Assembly (NCBI GenBank): GCA_040390855.1
Contig: JAZJXO010000019.1
Location: 1 to 64,000, forward strand
From: Parvibaculum sp040390855
Lineage (GTDB): Bacteria; Pseudomonadota; Alphaproteobacteria; Parvibaculales; Parvibaculaceae
Length of the DNA stretch: 64,000 nucleotides
Direction of reading: 5' to 3'
Both the position numbers and the translations under genes were made by a program. How positions within the stretch are numbered: position 1 is the stretch's first letter; each line of letters begins with the position of its first letter. Below the pieces are notes generated by a model. It had not been told where the DNA came from and did not search any database. It saw nothing but the letters and a program-made list of their open reading frames with translations. Shown here in pieces: positions 53,323 through 62,519 of the stretch.

Positions 53323-53591
53323 CTAATATTCCGTTCTGCATATCAATTAAGCCGAAAATCATATTAGACAGTATCATTGTTGCGGGGCAATATAGTAACG
53401 GATGCTAGCCATCTAAGGCCGTTACGGCTGCAGCGCGTCACGATGTGTGCCCCCCGCATGAACATGTCGCCGTGCGCAGCCGTGGCGGCTTAATGGTATC
53501 TGCAAGCATTCTTTCATCAAGCACACGCTCATTTGGACACGCGTTTTGAACATGCAATCCGAATTCTCTTACAATCGGTTGAGGTAAAGTC
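53323..53591. promoter_or_regulatory. Divergent promoter region, LysR / RND efflux
   Basis: About 270 bp with AT-rich sequence next to the LysR start (53330-53400) where LysR-type T-N11-A sites would be expected, for example around ATTAGACAGTAT. GAGGT at 53581-53585 is the ribosome site for the RND gene. No box is certain. Confidence 0.4.
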
Positions 53592-56500
53592 GTGCAATCC
53601 ATCGTGCGTATCGCGTTGCAGCGGCCCTATACCTTTGTTGTTCTCGCCTTGATGATTCTGATTATTGGTGGCATTGCCTCGTTCCGCACACCCGTCGACA
53701 TTCTTCCTGACATCCGGGTGCCTGTCGTCGCCGTGATCTGGCAATACGCCGGTCTGCCGCCCGACGAAATGGCCGGTCGCATGGTCTCGCCCTATCAGCG
53801 CGTTCTGACCACGACCGTGAACGATATTGAGCATATTGAAGCCCAGTCATTGACGGGCATTGGCATTGTGAAAATCTACTTTCAGCCGGGTGCCGACATC
53901 CGTCTGGCCAATGCGCAGATCACGGCCGTTTCGCAGACATTGCTGAAACAGATGCCGCCGGGCGCGACGCCGCCGCTGATTCTGAACTACAGCGCCTCAA
54001 CGGTTCCGATCCTCCAGCTTGCACTGTCGGGTAAGGGACTGACGGAGCAGCAGCTTGGCGACTTCGCGCTGAATACGATCCGCACCGATCTCGTCACCGT
54101 GCCGGGCGCCGCCGTTCCTTATCCCTATGGCGGTAAGACGCGGCAGGTGCAGGTTGATATTGATCCTGTAGCGCTTCAGTCTAAAGGTCTTTCAGCGCAG
54201 GATGTCGGCAACGCCATTGCCGCGCAAAACCAGATCACACCTGCCGGTTTCGTCAAGATCGGGAATTTCCAGTACATTCTGAAACTCAACAATGCTCCGT
54301 CTTCTATCGAGGGGTTGAACGACATTCCCGTGAAGACCGTCAACGGCGCGACGATCTATATGCGCGATGTGGCCCATGTCCGCGACGGTAGCCCGCCTCA
54401 GACCAACATCGTACATGTTGACGGCGCTCGTTCGGTGCTGATGACAATCCTGAAATCTGGCGCGACCTCGACACTCGCCATCGTCGAAGGCATCAAGAGC
54501 CGGTTGCCGGCGCTTCAGGAAGTGCTGCCGCCGAGTCTCAAAATTGTTCCGATGAATGATCAGTCGATCTTTGTGAAGGCGGCGGTCTCCGGTGTTATCC
54601 ATGAAGGTGCGCTTGCTGCTTTGCTGACCAGCCTTATGATCCTGCTCTTCCTCGGGTCATGGCGTTCGACAGTCATCATCGCCATCTCGATCCCGCTTGC
54701 GGTGCTCTCCGCCGTGGCGGCGCTCGCCGCCTTCGGGCAGACTCTTAACATTATGACATTGGGTGGCCTCGCACTCGCGGTCGGCATTCTCGTTGATGAT
54801 GCGACAGTGACGATTGAAAACATCAATTGGCATCTTGAGCAGGGTAAGGATGTGCGCACCGCCATTCTCGACGGTGCACAGCAGATCGTCGTTCCGGCCT
54901 TCGTATCGTTGCTCTGCATCTGCATTGTCTTCGTGCCGATGTTCTTCTTGCCGGGTGTTGCCGGTTTTCTCTTTGTGCCAATGGCGCTCTCAGTCGTCTT
55001 CGCTATGATTGCCTCTTTCCTGCTGTCGCGCACGCTCGTGCCCACCATGGCGATGTATCTGCTGCGTCCCCATGCGCCGGGCCACGGTCACGAGGCGGGC
55101 GAGCCCGGCCCGTCGCAGAACCGGCTCGTCCGGCTGCAACGCTTATTCGAGAAGCGCTTTGAGCGTCTGCGCGAAGCCTATACAGGCCTCCTCGAACGTG
55201 CACTCGGTAACCGCACACCGTTCATCATCGGTTTCATGGTCTGCGTATTGCTGTCCTTTCTGCTGGTGCCCTTTCTCGGCCAGAACTTCTTTCCCTCTGT
55301 CGATGCCGGTTCGATCACCATGCATGTCCGTGCGCCCGTGGGTACACGTATCGAAGAAAGCTCGGCCATCTTTGATCGTATTGAGCAACGCATCCGCGAG
55401 ATCATTCCGCCGGAGGATCTGAACTCGATTGCCGATAATATCGGCCTGCCGAACAGCGGCATCAACACCGCCTATAATGCATCAGGCACCATCGGGCCGC
55501 AGGACGGCGACATTCTGATCGGTCTGAACGAAGGCCACGAGCCGACGGACGGATATGTGAAGACCCTGCGTGAAGTGTTGCCGCGTGAATTTCCGACTGC
55601 GACATTCTCCTTTCTGCCGTCGGATATTGTGAGCCAGATTCTAAACTTCGGCGCACCGGCCCCCATCGACATTCAGGTGATCGGACGCAAGCTCGAAGAC
55701 GATCTGGCCTTCGCGACCAAAATACTGCGCAAGGTGCGTGAGATTCCAGGCATCGCCGATGCACGCATTCAGCAGTCTTCGCAATATCCGCAACTACGCT
55801 TTGACGCCGACCGCACGCGTATTGGTCAGCTTGGCCTCACCGAGCGTGATGTTACGAGCAATGTTGGCACCTCGCTTGCCGGTAGCTCGCAATCGGCACC
55901 TGTTTACTGGCTCAATCCGGCAAACGATATTTCCTATTCAGTGGTCGCCCAGACGCCTGAATATCGGGTCGATTCACTCAGCCGCCTTGAAAACCTGCCG
56001 GTCACAGGTTCGTCCTCCACCGGTAATCTTCAGGTCCTTGGCGGGCTGGGCACACTGACACGTGGTAGCGGCAATGCGGTCGTTTCCGAATATAACATTC
56101 AGAGAATGGCAAATATCTATGCGACGACACAGGGTCGCGATCTCGGCGCGGTCGCCGACGACATCAAGGATGTTCTTGCTTCGCTCGACAAGGAAAAGCC
56201 AAAGGGTGTAACTGTCACATTGCGCGGTCAATATCAGACGATGAACACGGCCTTCTCCGGCATGGGATTTGGCCTGATCGGCGCGATCGTGATGATCTAC
56301 CTTCTGATTGTCATCAATTTTCAGTCATGGCTTGATCCTTTTGTGATCATCACGGCCTTGCCGGGGGCGCTTGCTGGCATTATCTGGATGTTGTTCGTCA
56401 CCGATACGACTTTGTCGGTACCGGCCCTGACTGGTGCGATCATGTGTATGGGCGTCGGTACGGCAAACTCGATCCTTGTGGTCAGTTTTGCCCGCGAGCG

Positions 56501-56783
56501 GCTTGAAGCGACAGGAGACGCGGTGAAGGCGGCGCTTGAAGCGGGTTTCACGCGCTTCCGCCCGGTTCTGATGACGGCGTTGGCGATGATCATCGGCATG
56601 GCACCCATGGCCATCGGCCTCGGTGAAGGAGGCGAGCAGAACGCCCCGCTCGGACGCGCTGTGATCGGCGGACTGATCGTCGCGACTTTTGCCACTTTGA
56701 TGTTTGTGCCGGTTGTATTCGCGCTGGTGCATGGCCGCGAAAAACACGCCCCCGCCGGAATGACTGGAGAAGAGTATGCCTGA
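53592..56783 (+). CDS. RND efflux transporter, inner-membrane pump (1063 aa)
   Basis: An AcrB/MexB-like proton-driven pump. One N-terminal helix (VVLALMILIIGGIASFRTPV), a large periplasmic loop, five or more helices around 335-500 including the proton relay pair LVDDATVTIEN, a second large loop and a C-terminal helix set ending near residue 1050. GTG at 53592 follows GAGGT by six bases. It overlaps the adaptor gene by 8 bp. The outer-membrane channel is not encoded nearby. It may expel aromatic compounds or pathway intermediates. Confidence 0.9.
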   Translation: MQSIVRIALQRPYTFVVLALMILIIGGIASFRTPVDILPDIRVPVVAVIWQYAGLPPDEMAGRMVSPYQRVLTTTVNDIEHIEAQSLTGIGIVKIYFQPGADIRLANAQITAVSQTLLKQMPPGATPPLILNYSASTVPILQLALSGKGLTEQQLGDFALNTIRTDLVTVPGAAVPYPYGGKTRQVQVDIDPVALQSKGLSAQDVGNAIAAQNQITPAGFVKIGNFQYILKLNNAPSSIEGLNDIPVKTVNGATIYMRDVAHVRDGSPPQTNIVHVDGARSVLMTILKSGATSTLAIVEGIKSRLPALQEVLPPSLKIVPMNDQSIFVKAAVSGVIHEGALAALLTSLMILLFLGSWRSTVIIAISIPLAVLSAVAALAAFGQTLNIMTLGGLALAVGILVDDATVTIENINWHLEQGKDVRTAILDGAQQIVVPAFVSLLCICIVFVPMFFLPGVAGFLFVPMALSVVFAMIASFLLSRTLVPTMAMYLLRPHAPGHGHEAGEPGPSQNRLVRLQRLFEKRFERLREAYTGLLERALGNRTPFIIGFMVCVLLSFLLVPFLGQNFFPSVDAGSITMHVRAPVGTRIEESSAIFDRIEQRIREIIPPEDLNSIADNIGLPNSGINTAYNASGTIGPQDGDILIGLNEGHEPTDGYVKTLREVLPREFPTATFSFLPSDIVSQILNFGAPAPIDIQVIGRKLEDDLAFATKILRKVREIPGIADARIQQSSQYPQLRFDADRTRIGQLGLTERDVTSNVGTSLAGSSQSAPVYWLNPANDISYSVVAQTPEYRVDSLSRLENLPVTGSSSTGNLQVLGGLGTLTRGSGNAVVSEYNIQRMANIYATTQGRDLGAVADDIKDVLASLDKEKPKGVTVTLRGQYQTMNTAFSGMGFGLIGAIVMIYLLIVINFQSWLDPFVIITALPGALAGIIWMLFVTDTTLSVPALTGAIMCMGVGTANSILVVSFARERLEATGDAVKAALEAGFTRFRPVLMTALAMIIGMAPMAIGLGEGGEQNAPLGRAVIGGLIVATFATLMFVPVVFALVHGREKHAPAGMTGEEYA

Positions 56784-57954
56784 TCCCCTGAAACCCCTGT
56801 TGCGTGATGACCGTAAGCTGAAGCGCGCTGGTGTCATCGCTATCGCAGTGGCCGTCGTCGTCGTTGGTCTGGGTGTGACGACACGGTTGCTGGCCAAGCA
56901 GGATTTGAAGAACTGGACAGCCGAGCAGGCCATGCCGACCGTTGCCGTGCTTCATCCCTCCGGTGAAGGTGATGCGCGAACACTCTTGTTGCCGGGGTCG
57001 ATCGAGGCTTGGTCACAGGCACCCGTATACGCACGTACCAATGGCTACCTGAAAAACTGGTATGCCGATATTGGTACCGAGGTGAAGGCAGGTCAGCTTC
57101 TTGCCGAAATTGACACGCCAGATGTTGACCAGCAGGTCGCAGCGGCAAATGCCAATCTGATCACCGCCAAGGCGCAGCGCGCATTGGCTGAAACCACGGC
57201 AAAGCGCTGGAACAAGCTTGTTGAGAAAGAAGCGGTCTCGCAACAGGCCGCCGATCAGAAGCAGAGCGATTATGCTGTCCATCGGGCTATGGAAAGCGCC
57301 TCGCAGGCCGAGGTGGACGGTCTGCGGACCTTGCAGGATTTCCGCCGTATCGTAGCACCCTTCGACGGTATTGTGACCAGTCGCGCAACGGATATTGGTG
57401 CGCTGATCGTGGCCGGCAATGGGGCCGCACGGCCGCTCTTCACCGTCGCGGACACGAAGAAGATGCGCGTCTATGTGCAGGTGCCGCAGAATTATAGCGC
57501 CGCTATTGTGCCGGGCATGGAAGCGAAACTCTCGGTACCGGAATTTCCCGACCGGACTTTTGACGCAAAGCTCATCGGCACTGCCGGTGCGCTCAGCGCG
57601 ACATCGGGCTCCATGCTCGTCCAGTTCGAAGCAGACAATGGACAGGGACTGCTGAAGCCAGGTGCCTTTGTGCAAGTCTCGATCATTCTTCCGGCGGCCC
57701 AAGCCTCTGTGCGTGTGCCTGCGAGTGCGCTTCTGTTCCGCAGTGAGGGCACGGCGGTCGCCATCATCGGCCCTGATCACCGCGTCACGATCAGGCCCAT
57801 CACCATCGCGCAGGATTTCGGTGCGCAGGTTAGCGTTGCCTCCGGTCTGACGGTAAGCGATCTTGTGGTGGACAGCCCGCCGGATTCATTGTCGACAGGC
57901 GACGAAGTCCGTCTGCTCGACAAAACAGCGCAAGACAAGGATGGACATGTCTAG
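56776..57954 (+). CDS. RND periplasmic adaptor, HlyD/AcrA-like (392 aa)
   Basis: A membrane-fusion protein with one N-terminal anchor (about 17-38, GVIAIAVAVVVVGLGV). It has a lipoyl half-motif (YARTNGYLKNWYADIGTEVK, then GQLLAEIDTP), a coiled-coil hairpin (about 115-190) and the second lipoyl half (RIVAPFDGIVTSR), then beta-barrel and membrane-proximal parts. It bridges the RND pump to an outer-membrane channel. Gene order pump-then-adaptor is the reverse of acrAB, and the two genes overlap. Confidence 0.9.
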   Translation: MPDPLKPLLRDDRKLKRAGVIAIAVAVVVVGLGVTTRLLAKQDLKNWTAEQAMPTVAVLHPSGEGDARTLLLPGSIEAWSQAPVYARTNGYLKNWYADIGTEVKAGQLLAEIDTPDVDQQVAAANANLITAKAQRALAETTAKRWNKLVEKEAVSQQAADQKQSDYAVHRAMESASQAEVDGLRTLQDFRRIVAPFDGIVTSRATDIGALIVAGNGAARPLFTVADTKKMRVYVQVPQNYSAAIVPGMEAKLSVPEFPDRTFDAKLIGTAGALSATSGSMLVQFEADNGQGLLKPGAFVQVSIILPAAQASVRVPASALLFRSEGTAVAIIGPDHRVTIRPITIAQDFGAQVSVASGLTVSDLVVDSPPDSLSTGDEVRLLDKTAQDKDGHV

Positions 57955-58047
57955 GCCTTGATGCCCTTTTATTTGATTGCGGCATTTCTAGACCCATGTT
58001 GAAGCGGCGTTCTCAAGCGCGTCAGTTGTCGCGCATCTTCTGTCGCT

Positions 58048-58695
58048 CTATAACGGATTGCTTGTAAATTTCCCGCGCAAAATCTGAAGCGCTTCCAGTG
58101 GATGCGCCGCACCGATCACGCGGAAATTGTCGCCAGCAAGAGCCAGCGCCGCTGCCCGTTCATCCGGTCCCTCGCTCGTCGCTACGTGAATGCCGCCAGC
58201 AAGGCTCGCGTTGCGTGCCGCTTTCATATCGTTTGCGCGGTCGCCGATCATCCAGCTTTTCCGTCCGTCGCTGGCCGTCATTGCGCCGCCGAGTTCGAGC
58301 ATGGCCGCACCGGGCTTGCGCCAACGCGCCTGCGCCGGTCCATAGCCACGCGTAAACTCTTCATGGAAAGGACAGGCAATCGTCAGATCAATGCTCACGC
58401 CTGCTGCGTGCAACTGCTGCGTCATTTCCCTGTGCACCGCTTCGAACGCAAGCCAGTCAAACATTCCACGTGCTATGCCCGATTGGTTCGTGACGATGAC
58501 AGTCGCAAGTCCTGTTTCATGCGCCCAGCCGAGTAATTCGACAATGCCGTTTTCCAGTACCACGTCTTCAATGCGCGAGATGTAATTTGTCTCGCGGATA
58601 ACAACACCGTCGCGATCAAGAAACAGCGCCGCACCACTGACGCTTTGGCGCGGCGTATCTGTCGAAATCCAGATGCGGTTTTCAAGCAGCATCAT
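58048..58695 (-). CDS. gmhB: HAD phosphatase, GmhB-type heptose bisphosphatase (215 aa)
   Basis: A D,D-heptose 1,7-bisphosphate phosphatase. The HAD motif is LFLDRDGVV (nucleophile and acid/base Asp) with VTNQSGIARG (motif II), CPFHEE as the Cys/His metal-loop region and WMIGDRANDMKAA (motif IV). The usual four-ligand zinc loop looks reduced to CPFHEE, so specificity may differ from E. coli GmhB. It is coupled to gmhA by a one-base overlap and acts in the ADP-heptose branch for LPS core or surface glycan. Confidence 0.85.
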   Translation of the reverse strand: MMLLENRIWISTDTPRQSVSGAALFLDRDGVVIRETNYISRIEDVVLENGIVELLGWAHETGLATVIVTNQSGIARGMFDWLAFEAVHREMTQQLHAAGVSIDLTIACPFHEEFTRGYGPAQARWRKPGAAMLELGGAMTASDGRKSWMIGDRANDMKAARNASLAGGIHVATSEGPDERAAALALAGDNFRVIGAAHPLEALQILRGKFTSNPL

Positions 58696-59258
58696 CAGAC
58701 GAGTCCGAGACGCTTCTCCAGCGTTTCACAAAGAAGATGGCCAAGCGTGATGTGCATCTCCTGAATGCGTGCAGTGGTGGTCGAAGGTACATTGATGAGA
58801 TGATCGGCAAGCGGTGTCATCAGCGCGCCGTTGTCGCCGGTGAAAGCGGCCGTGACGATGCCCATGCTTCGCGCGGCTTCGAGCGCCAGAACCACATTGC
58901 GGCTCTTGCCTGATGTTGAGATGCCGATAGCGACATCGCCCTTGCGGCCCAGCGCCTGCACCTGTCTTGAAAAGACATGTTCATAACCCATGTCGTTCGC
59001 CGCTGCCGTCAGCACGGATGTGTCGGTCGTGAGCGCCAGCGCCGCGATAGGCGCACGGTCACCGACATAGCGCACCGAAAGTTCGGTCGCGATATGTTGT
59101 GCGTCGGCAGCACTGCCGCCATTGCCGAAAAACATGATCTTGCCGCCGGCCCTCACCGCTTCGGCGCAAGCCTCGACCAGATGATTGAGCGGCAGTTCAA
59201 GCCTTCTGGCCGTCTCGCTCGCCACCTGAATATGCTCGTGGAAAACCTTTTGGAACAT
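58695..59258 (-). CDS. gmhA: Sedoheptulose 7-phosphate isomerase GmhA (187 aa)
   Basis: A SIS-domain isomerase making D-glycero-D-manno-heptose 7-phosphate. Typical segments: FFGNGGSAADAQHIATELSV, ISTSGKSRNVV and a late TARIQEMHITLGHLLCE with active-site Glu and His. The start at 59258 (MFQKVFHEHI) gives the family length of about 190 aa; upstream in-frame starts run into the ABC-transporter remnant. It is the first gene of the gmhA-gmhB pair. Confidence 0.9.
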   Translation of the reverse strand: MFQKVFHEHIQVASETARRLELPLNHLVEACAEAVRAGGKIMFFGNGGSAADAQHIATELSVRYVGDRAPIAALALTTDTSVLTAAANDMGYEHVFSRQVQALGRKGDVAIGISTSGKSRNVVLALEAARSMGIVTAAFTGDNGALMTPLADHLINVPSTTTARIQEMHITLGHLLCETLEKRLGLV

Positions 59259-59597
59259 CGCTTGAATCCTGCTGCAACCGGTGGCCATTAGACCACGCCG
59301 CACAGCCCGCCGAAAGCCTGTCCCGTCAGCCATTTGCCCGCATGTCCTGCACCTGCAGCCCATAAAGCGTCTTATAAGTGTCGGCAAGCACCATCAATTT
59401 GGCATGTGTGCCGATCTCGCGCATCTCACCCTGCGTCAAAACGACAATGCGATGCGCAATTCAAACCGACCCCGTTGGGCAGGGAACCGCTTTCCTGATG
59501 CAGCCATAACGCAAACGCCATTAAAGCGTCACGGCCCCGTCACCGAACATCAATAATCCCGTGGACAAGACCCGTTAAACACATGAGAGGACGCCCC
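59259..59597. other. Gap between gmhA and btaA
   Basis: About 340 bp between divergent genes. It contains the C-terminal remnant of an ABC transporter (59326-59460). The 120 bp before btaA should contain its promoter; GAGGA at about 59586 is its ribosome site. Confidence 0.5.
59326..59460 (-). pseudogene. C-terminal remnant of an ABC exporter
   Basis: On the minus strand the open frame reads IAHRIVVLTQGEMREIGTHA, then KLMVLADTYKTLYGLQVQDM and a stop (59326-59328). This is the recognisable end of an MsbA/HlyB-type ABC ATPase, after the switch His (IAHR). All upstream parts are missing, so it is a relic. It sits directly upstream of gmhA on the same strand, as if an exporter had once headed that operon. 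Confidence 0.72.
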
Positions 59598-60866
59598 GTG
59601 AGCGAACAAGTCTCCGCCTTTGACACGACAGAATCCATTGGCGAAACGATTGCCGTCTCCGGCAATGCCCGTCTCAAGGCGGCCGTCCATCAGTATAAAG
59701 CTGCCTCCCGCGCCGGGCTTCTGGAACGTGCGTTCACGGCCGTGTTCTCCGGCCTCGTCTATCCCCAGATTTGGGAAGATCCGGTCATCGACCTTGAGGC
59801 CATGGCGCTGACGCCAGAGTCCCATGTCGTTACTATCGCGTCCGGTGGCTGCAATGTGCTCTCTTATCTCGCCTCCGGTCCGGCCCGCATCACGGCGGTT
59901 GATCTCAACAAGGCCCATGTCGCGCTGACAAAGCTCAAGCTCGCCGGTGCCGCGCATCTGCCCTCCCACAGCCATTTCTTCCGCTTCTTCGGCGAAGCCG
60001 ACCAGCGCGCGAATACCGACGCTTATCACTATTTCCTGCGCGATAAGGTCGATGGGGTGACGCGCGCCTATTGGGAACAGCGCACACTGAGTCTGCGCCC
60101 GCGCATCTCGCTGTTTGCGCGTGGGTTCTATCGCCACGGCCTTCTGGGTTATTTCATCGGTTGGGCCCATCTTGCCGCCCGCCTCTACGGTGTTAGCTTC
60201 AAGCCGCTGCTGGCTTCAAAAACGCTTGCAGACCAGCGCCGCTTTTTCGATACGAAGCTCGCACCTTTGTTCGACCGCAAGATCGTGCGCAAAATCACCG
60301 GCAATGAAGCCTCGCTCTATGGCCTCGGTATTCCGCCCTCGCAATATGAAAAGCTTTCCGGTGGCCGCCCCATGCATGAGGTCCTGCGCGAGCGTCTGGA
60401 ACGTCTCGTTTGCGATTTCGACATTAAAGACAATTATTTTGCATGGCAGGCTTTTGGGCGACGCTATGCTCCCGATGCCAGTGCCTCGCTCCCACCATAT
60501 CTTCAGCGCGAAAACTTCGCGCCTCTGCAAGCCAATGCCGACCGTGTTAACGTCCTCAATCTCGGCTTCACTGAATTTCTGCAAACACAGGATGCGGCAA
60601 GCTGCGACCGCTATGTGCTGCTCGACGCACAGGACTGGATGACGGATACACAACTGAACGATCTCTGGAGCGAAATCACGCGCACGGCACGTGCAGGTGC
60701 CCGCGTCATTTTCCGCACGGCGGCAGAGCCGAGCCTGCTTCCTGGTCGCGTTGTGCCGGACGTGCTGGCGCGATGGAATTATCACGCCGCCGAAAGCCTC
60801 GACTGGACCGCGCGTGACCGCTCGTCGATCTATGGTGGCTTCCATCTCTATACATTCAAAGGCTGA
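59598..60866 (+). CDS. btaA: BtaA: diacylglycerol 3-amino-3-carboxypropyl transferase (422 aa)
   Basis: A DUF3419-family enzyme that transfers the 3-amino-3-carboxypropyl group of S-adenosylmethionine to diacylglycerol, the first step of betaine lipid (DGTS) synthesis. Typical segments are YPQIWEDPVIDLEAM, VVTIASGGCNVLSYL (SAM site) and ITAVDLNKAHVAL; the C-terminal part has a second SAM-fold-like segment (YVLLDAQDWM). GTG 59598 is preferred because GAGGA precedes it by seven bases. It is four bases upstream of btaB. Confidence 0.88.
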   Translation: MSEQVSAFDTTESIGETIAVSGNARLKAAVHQYKAASRAGLLERAFTAVFSGLVYPQIWEDPVIDLEAMALTPESHVVTIASGGCNVLSYLASGPARITAVDLNKAHVALTKLKLAGAAHLPSHSHFFRFFGEADQRANTDAYHYFLRDKVDGVTRAYWEQRTLSLRPRISLFARGFYRHGLLGYFIGWAHLAARLYGVSFKPLLASKTLADQRRFFDTKLAPLFDRKIVRKITGNEASLYGLGIPPSQYEKLSGGRPMHEVLRERLERLVCDFDIKDNYFAWQAFGRRYAPDASASLPPYLQRENFAPLQANADRVNVLNLGFTEFLQTQDAASCDRYVLLDAQDWMTDTQLNDLWSEITRTARAGARVIFRTAAEPSLLPGRVVPDVLARWNYHAAESLDWTARDRSSIYGGFHLYTFKG

Positions 60867-60870
60867 GACC

Positions 60871-61524
60871 ATGAGCGACATTGCGCTTGATCATTCCGCC
60901 CTAATGGACAAGGTCTATCGTCGCCAGCGTCACATCTATGACCTCACCCGTGCATGGTATCTGCTTGGCCGTGATCACATGCTTGCGGGTTTGAAACCGA
61001 ATGACGGAGCCGTACTCGAAGTCGGCTGCGGTACAGGCCGCAATCTCGTCAGCGCCGCGCACGCTTACCCTTTCGCACATATTTACGGCATGGACATTTC
61101 ATCCGAAATGCTCGTCTCCGCCCATGCCGCTGTGCGCAAAGCAGGGCTTCACCAGCAGATCAGCATCGCGCAGGGTGACGCCGTCACTTTCGATCCGCAA
61201 CATGTTTTCAATAAACCAGACTTCGCGCGTATCTTCATGTCCTACACCTTGTCGATGATCCCCGACTGGCAGGGTACTCTCGAACGCGCCATGTCAAACC
61301 TCCGCCCCGAGGGCGAATTGCATATCGTGGATTTCGGTCAGTGCGAGCATCTGCCGGGCATTGTCCGTTTCGTACTGTTCAAATGGCTCGCTCTGTTCCA
61401 TGTGAGCCCGCGCGAAAATCTGCCTCATGCGCTCGCAGCGCTTGCCAAGGAACACAAGGCATCGCTCACCTTCACGCCGCTCTATCGCGGCTACGCCTGG
61501 GGTGCCGTACTTCGTAAAAACTGA
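60871..61524 (+). CDS. btaB: BtaB: betaine-lipid N-methyltransferase (217 aa)
   Basis: A SAM-dependent methyltransferase (motif I VLEVGCGTGRNL) with GMDISSEML and a proline-free post-I pattern. With BtaA it trimethylates the headgroup to give diacylglyceryl-trimethylhomoserine, a phosphorus-free membrane lipid used under phosphate limitation. The start at 60871 directly follows the btaA stop. The phoD gene in the same window would fit phosphate-stress physiology, but no Pho box was identified. Confidence 0.87.
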   Translation: MSDIALDHSALMDKVYRRQRHIYDLTRAWYLLGRDHMLAGLKPNDGAVLEVGCGTGRNLVSAAHAYPFAHIYGMDISSEMLVSAHAAVRKAGLHQQISIAQGDAVTFDPQHVFNKPDFARIFMSYTLSMIPDWQGTLERAMSNLRPEGELHIVDFGQCEHLPGIVRFVLFKWLALFHVSPRENLPHALAALAKEHKASLTFTPLYRGYAWGAVLRKN

Positions 61525-61525
61525 A

Positions 61526-62515
61526 TTATTGCGCCGCGCGCAATTCGCTATTGCCTGCGCGACGCTCAAGCTCCGCATCCACCAGCTGGTTGACCAGTTG
61601 CGGCATACGAACATCCGCACTCCAGCTGAGTTTTGTCTTTGCTTTGGATGGATCTCCGACGCTCACGCGAATGTCGGTCGGGCGCATCAGGTCCGGCGAG
61701 GTCTCAACATGGTTTCTCCACTTGAGACCGACACAATCGAACACCGTTTCGACAAAACCGGTAAGCGTATTTGAGACACCTGTTGCCACAACATAATCGT
61801 CCGGTGCATCCTGCTTCAGCATCCGCGCCATCGCATCCACATAATCCGGTGCCCAGCCCCAGTCGCGCGATACGTCAAGATTGCCGAGTATGAGATTGTC
61901 CGCTTTCTTCTGCGCAATATCGACCGCACCGCGAACGATCTTCTGCGTGACGAAGCGCGAGGGTCTGAGAGGGCTCTCGTGATTGAAGAGAATGCCTGAG
62001 CAGGCGAATATGCCGTAGGACTCACGGTAATTCGCAACTGTCCAGAAAGCCGTCGATTTTGCTACCCCGTAGGGGCTGCGCGGTTGAAAGGGCATGGTCT
62101 CGTTCGCGGGATTTTCCGTGTTGCCGAACACTTCGCCCGACGTCGCATTGTAAAAACGCGCGGGGAGTTTCAGAAAGCGAATGCATTCAAGAATGTTGAG
62201 CGTGCCGAGAATAATCCCCTCGAATGTCTCAACGGGCTGAACAAACGAAAGTCCAACCGACGACTGACCTGCAAGATTGTAAATTTCCTGCGGTTTTACA
62301 TCGTCGATCACTTGCAACACCGAACGAAAATCCAGAAGTGCCGCTGAGTGGATTGTCACATCGTCGAGAATCCCGACGCGGCGCAAGCCGCTCGTATTCG
62401 CCATTTCCTTGTCGCGCGAGGTCCCGTGCACGTCATAGCCTTGTTCGTGCAGGAGTTTGGCTAGATAGACTCCGTCTTGTCCGCAAATGCCGAAGATCAG
62501 CGCGCGCTTTTTCAT
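61526..62515 (-). CDS. gmd: GDP-mannose 4,6-dehydratase-like (329 aa)
   Basis: An extended SDR nucleotide-sugar dehydratase. The NADP motif is GICGQDGVYLAKLL, the active-site Tyr/Lys is in SPYGVAKS, and the substrate segment NHESPLRPSRFVTQKI is diagnostic of GDP-mannose 4,6-dehydratases. The product feeds GDP-fucose, GDP-rhamnose or GDP-perosamine for surface glycans. It is convergent with btaB with one base between stops. No partner epimerase/reductase is in the window. Confidence 0.88.
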   Translation of the reverse strand: MKKRALIFGICGQDGVYLAKLLHEQGYDVHGTSRDKEMANTSGLRRVGILDDVTIHSAALLDFRSVLQVIDDVKPQEIYNLAGQSSVGLSFVQPVETFEGIILGTLNILECIRFLKLPARFYNATSGEVFGNTENPANETMPFQPRSPYGVAKSTAFWTVANYRESYGIFACSGILFNHESPLRPSRFVTQKIVRGAVDIAQKKADNLILGNLDVSRDWGWAPDYVDAMARMLKQDAPDDYVVATGVSNTLTGFVETVFDCVGLKWRNHVETSPDLMRPTDIRVSVGDPSKAKTKLSWSADVRMPQLVNQLVDAELERRAGNSELRAAQ

Positions 62516-62519
62516 CGTG

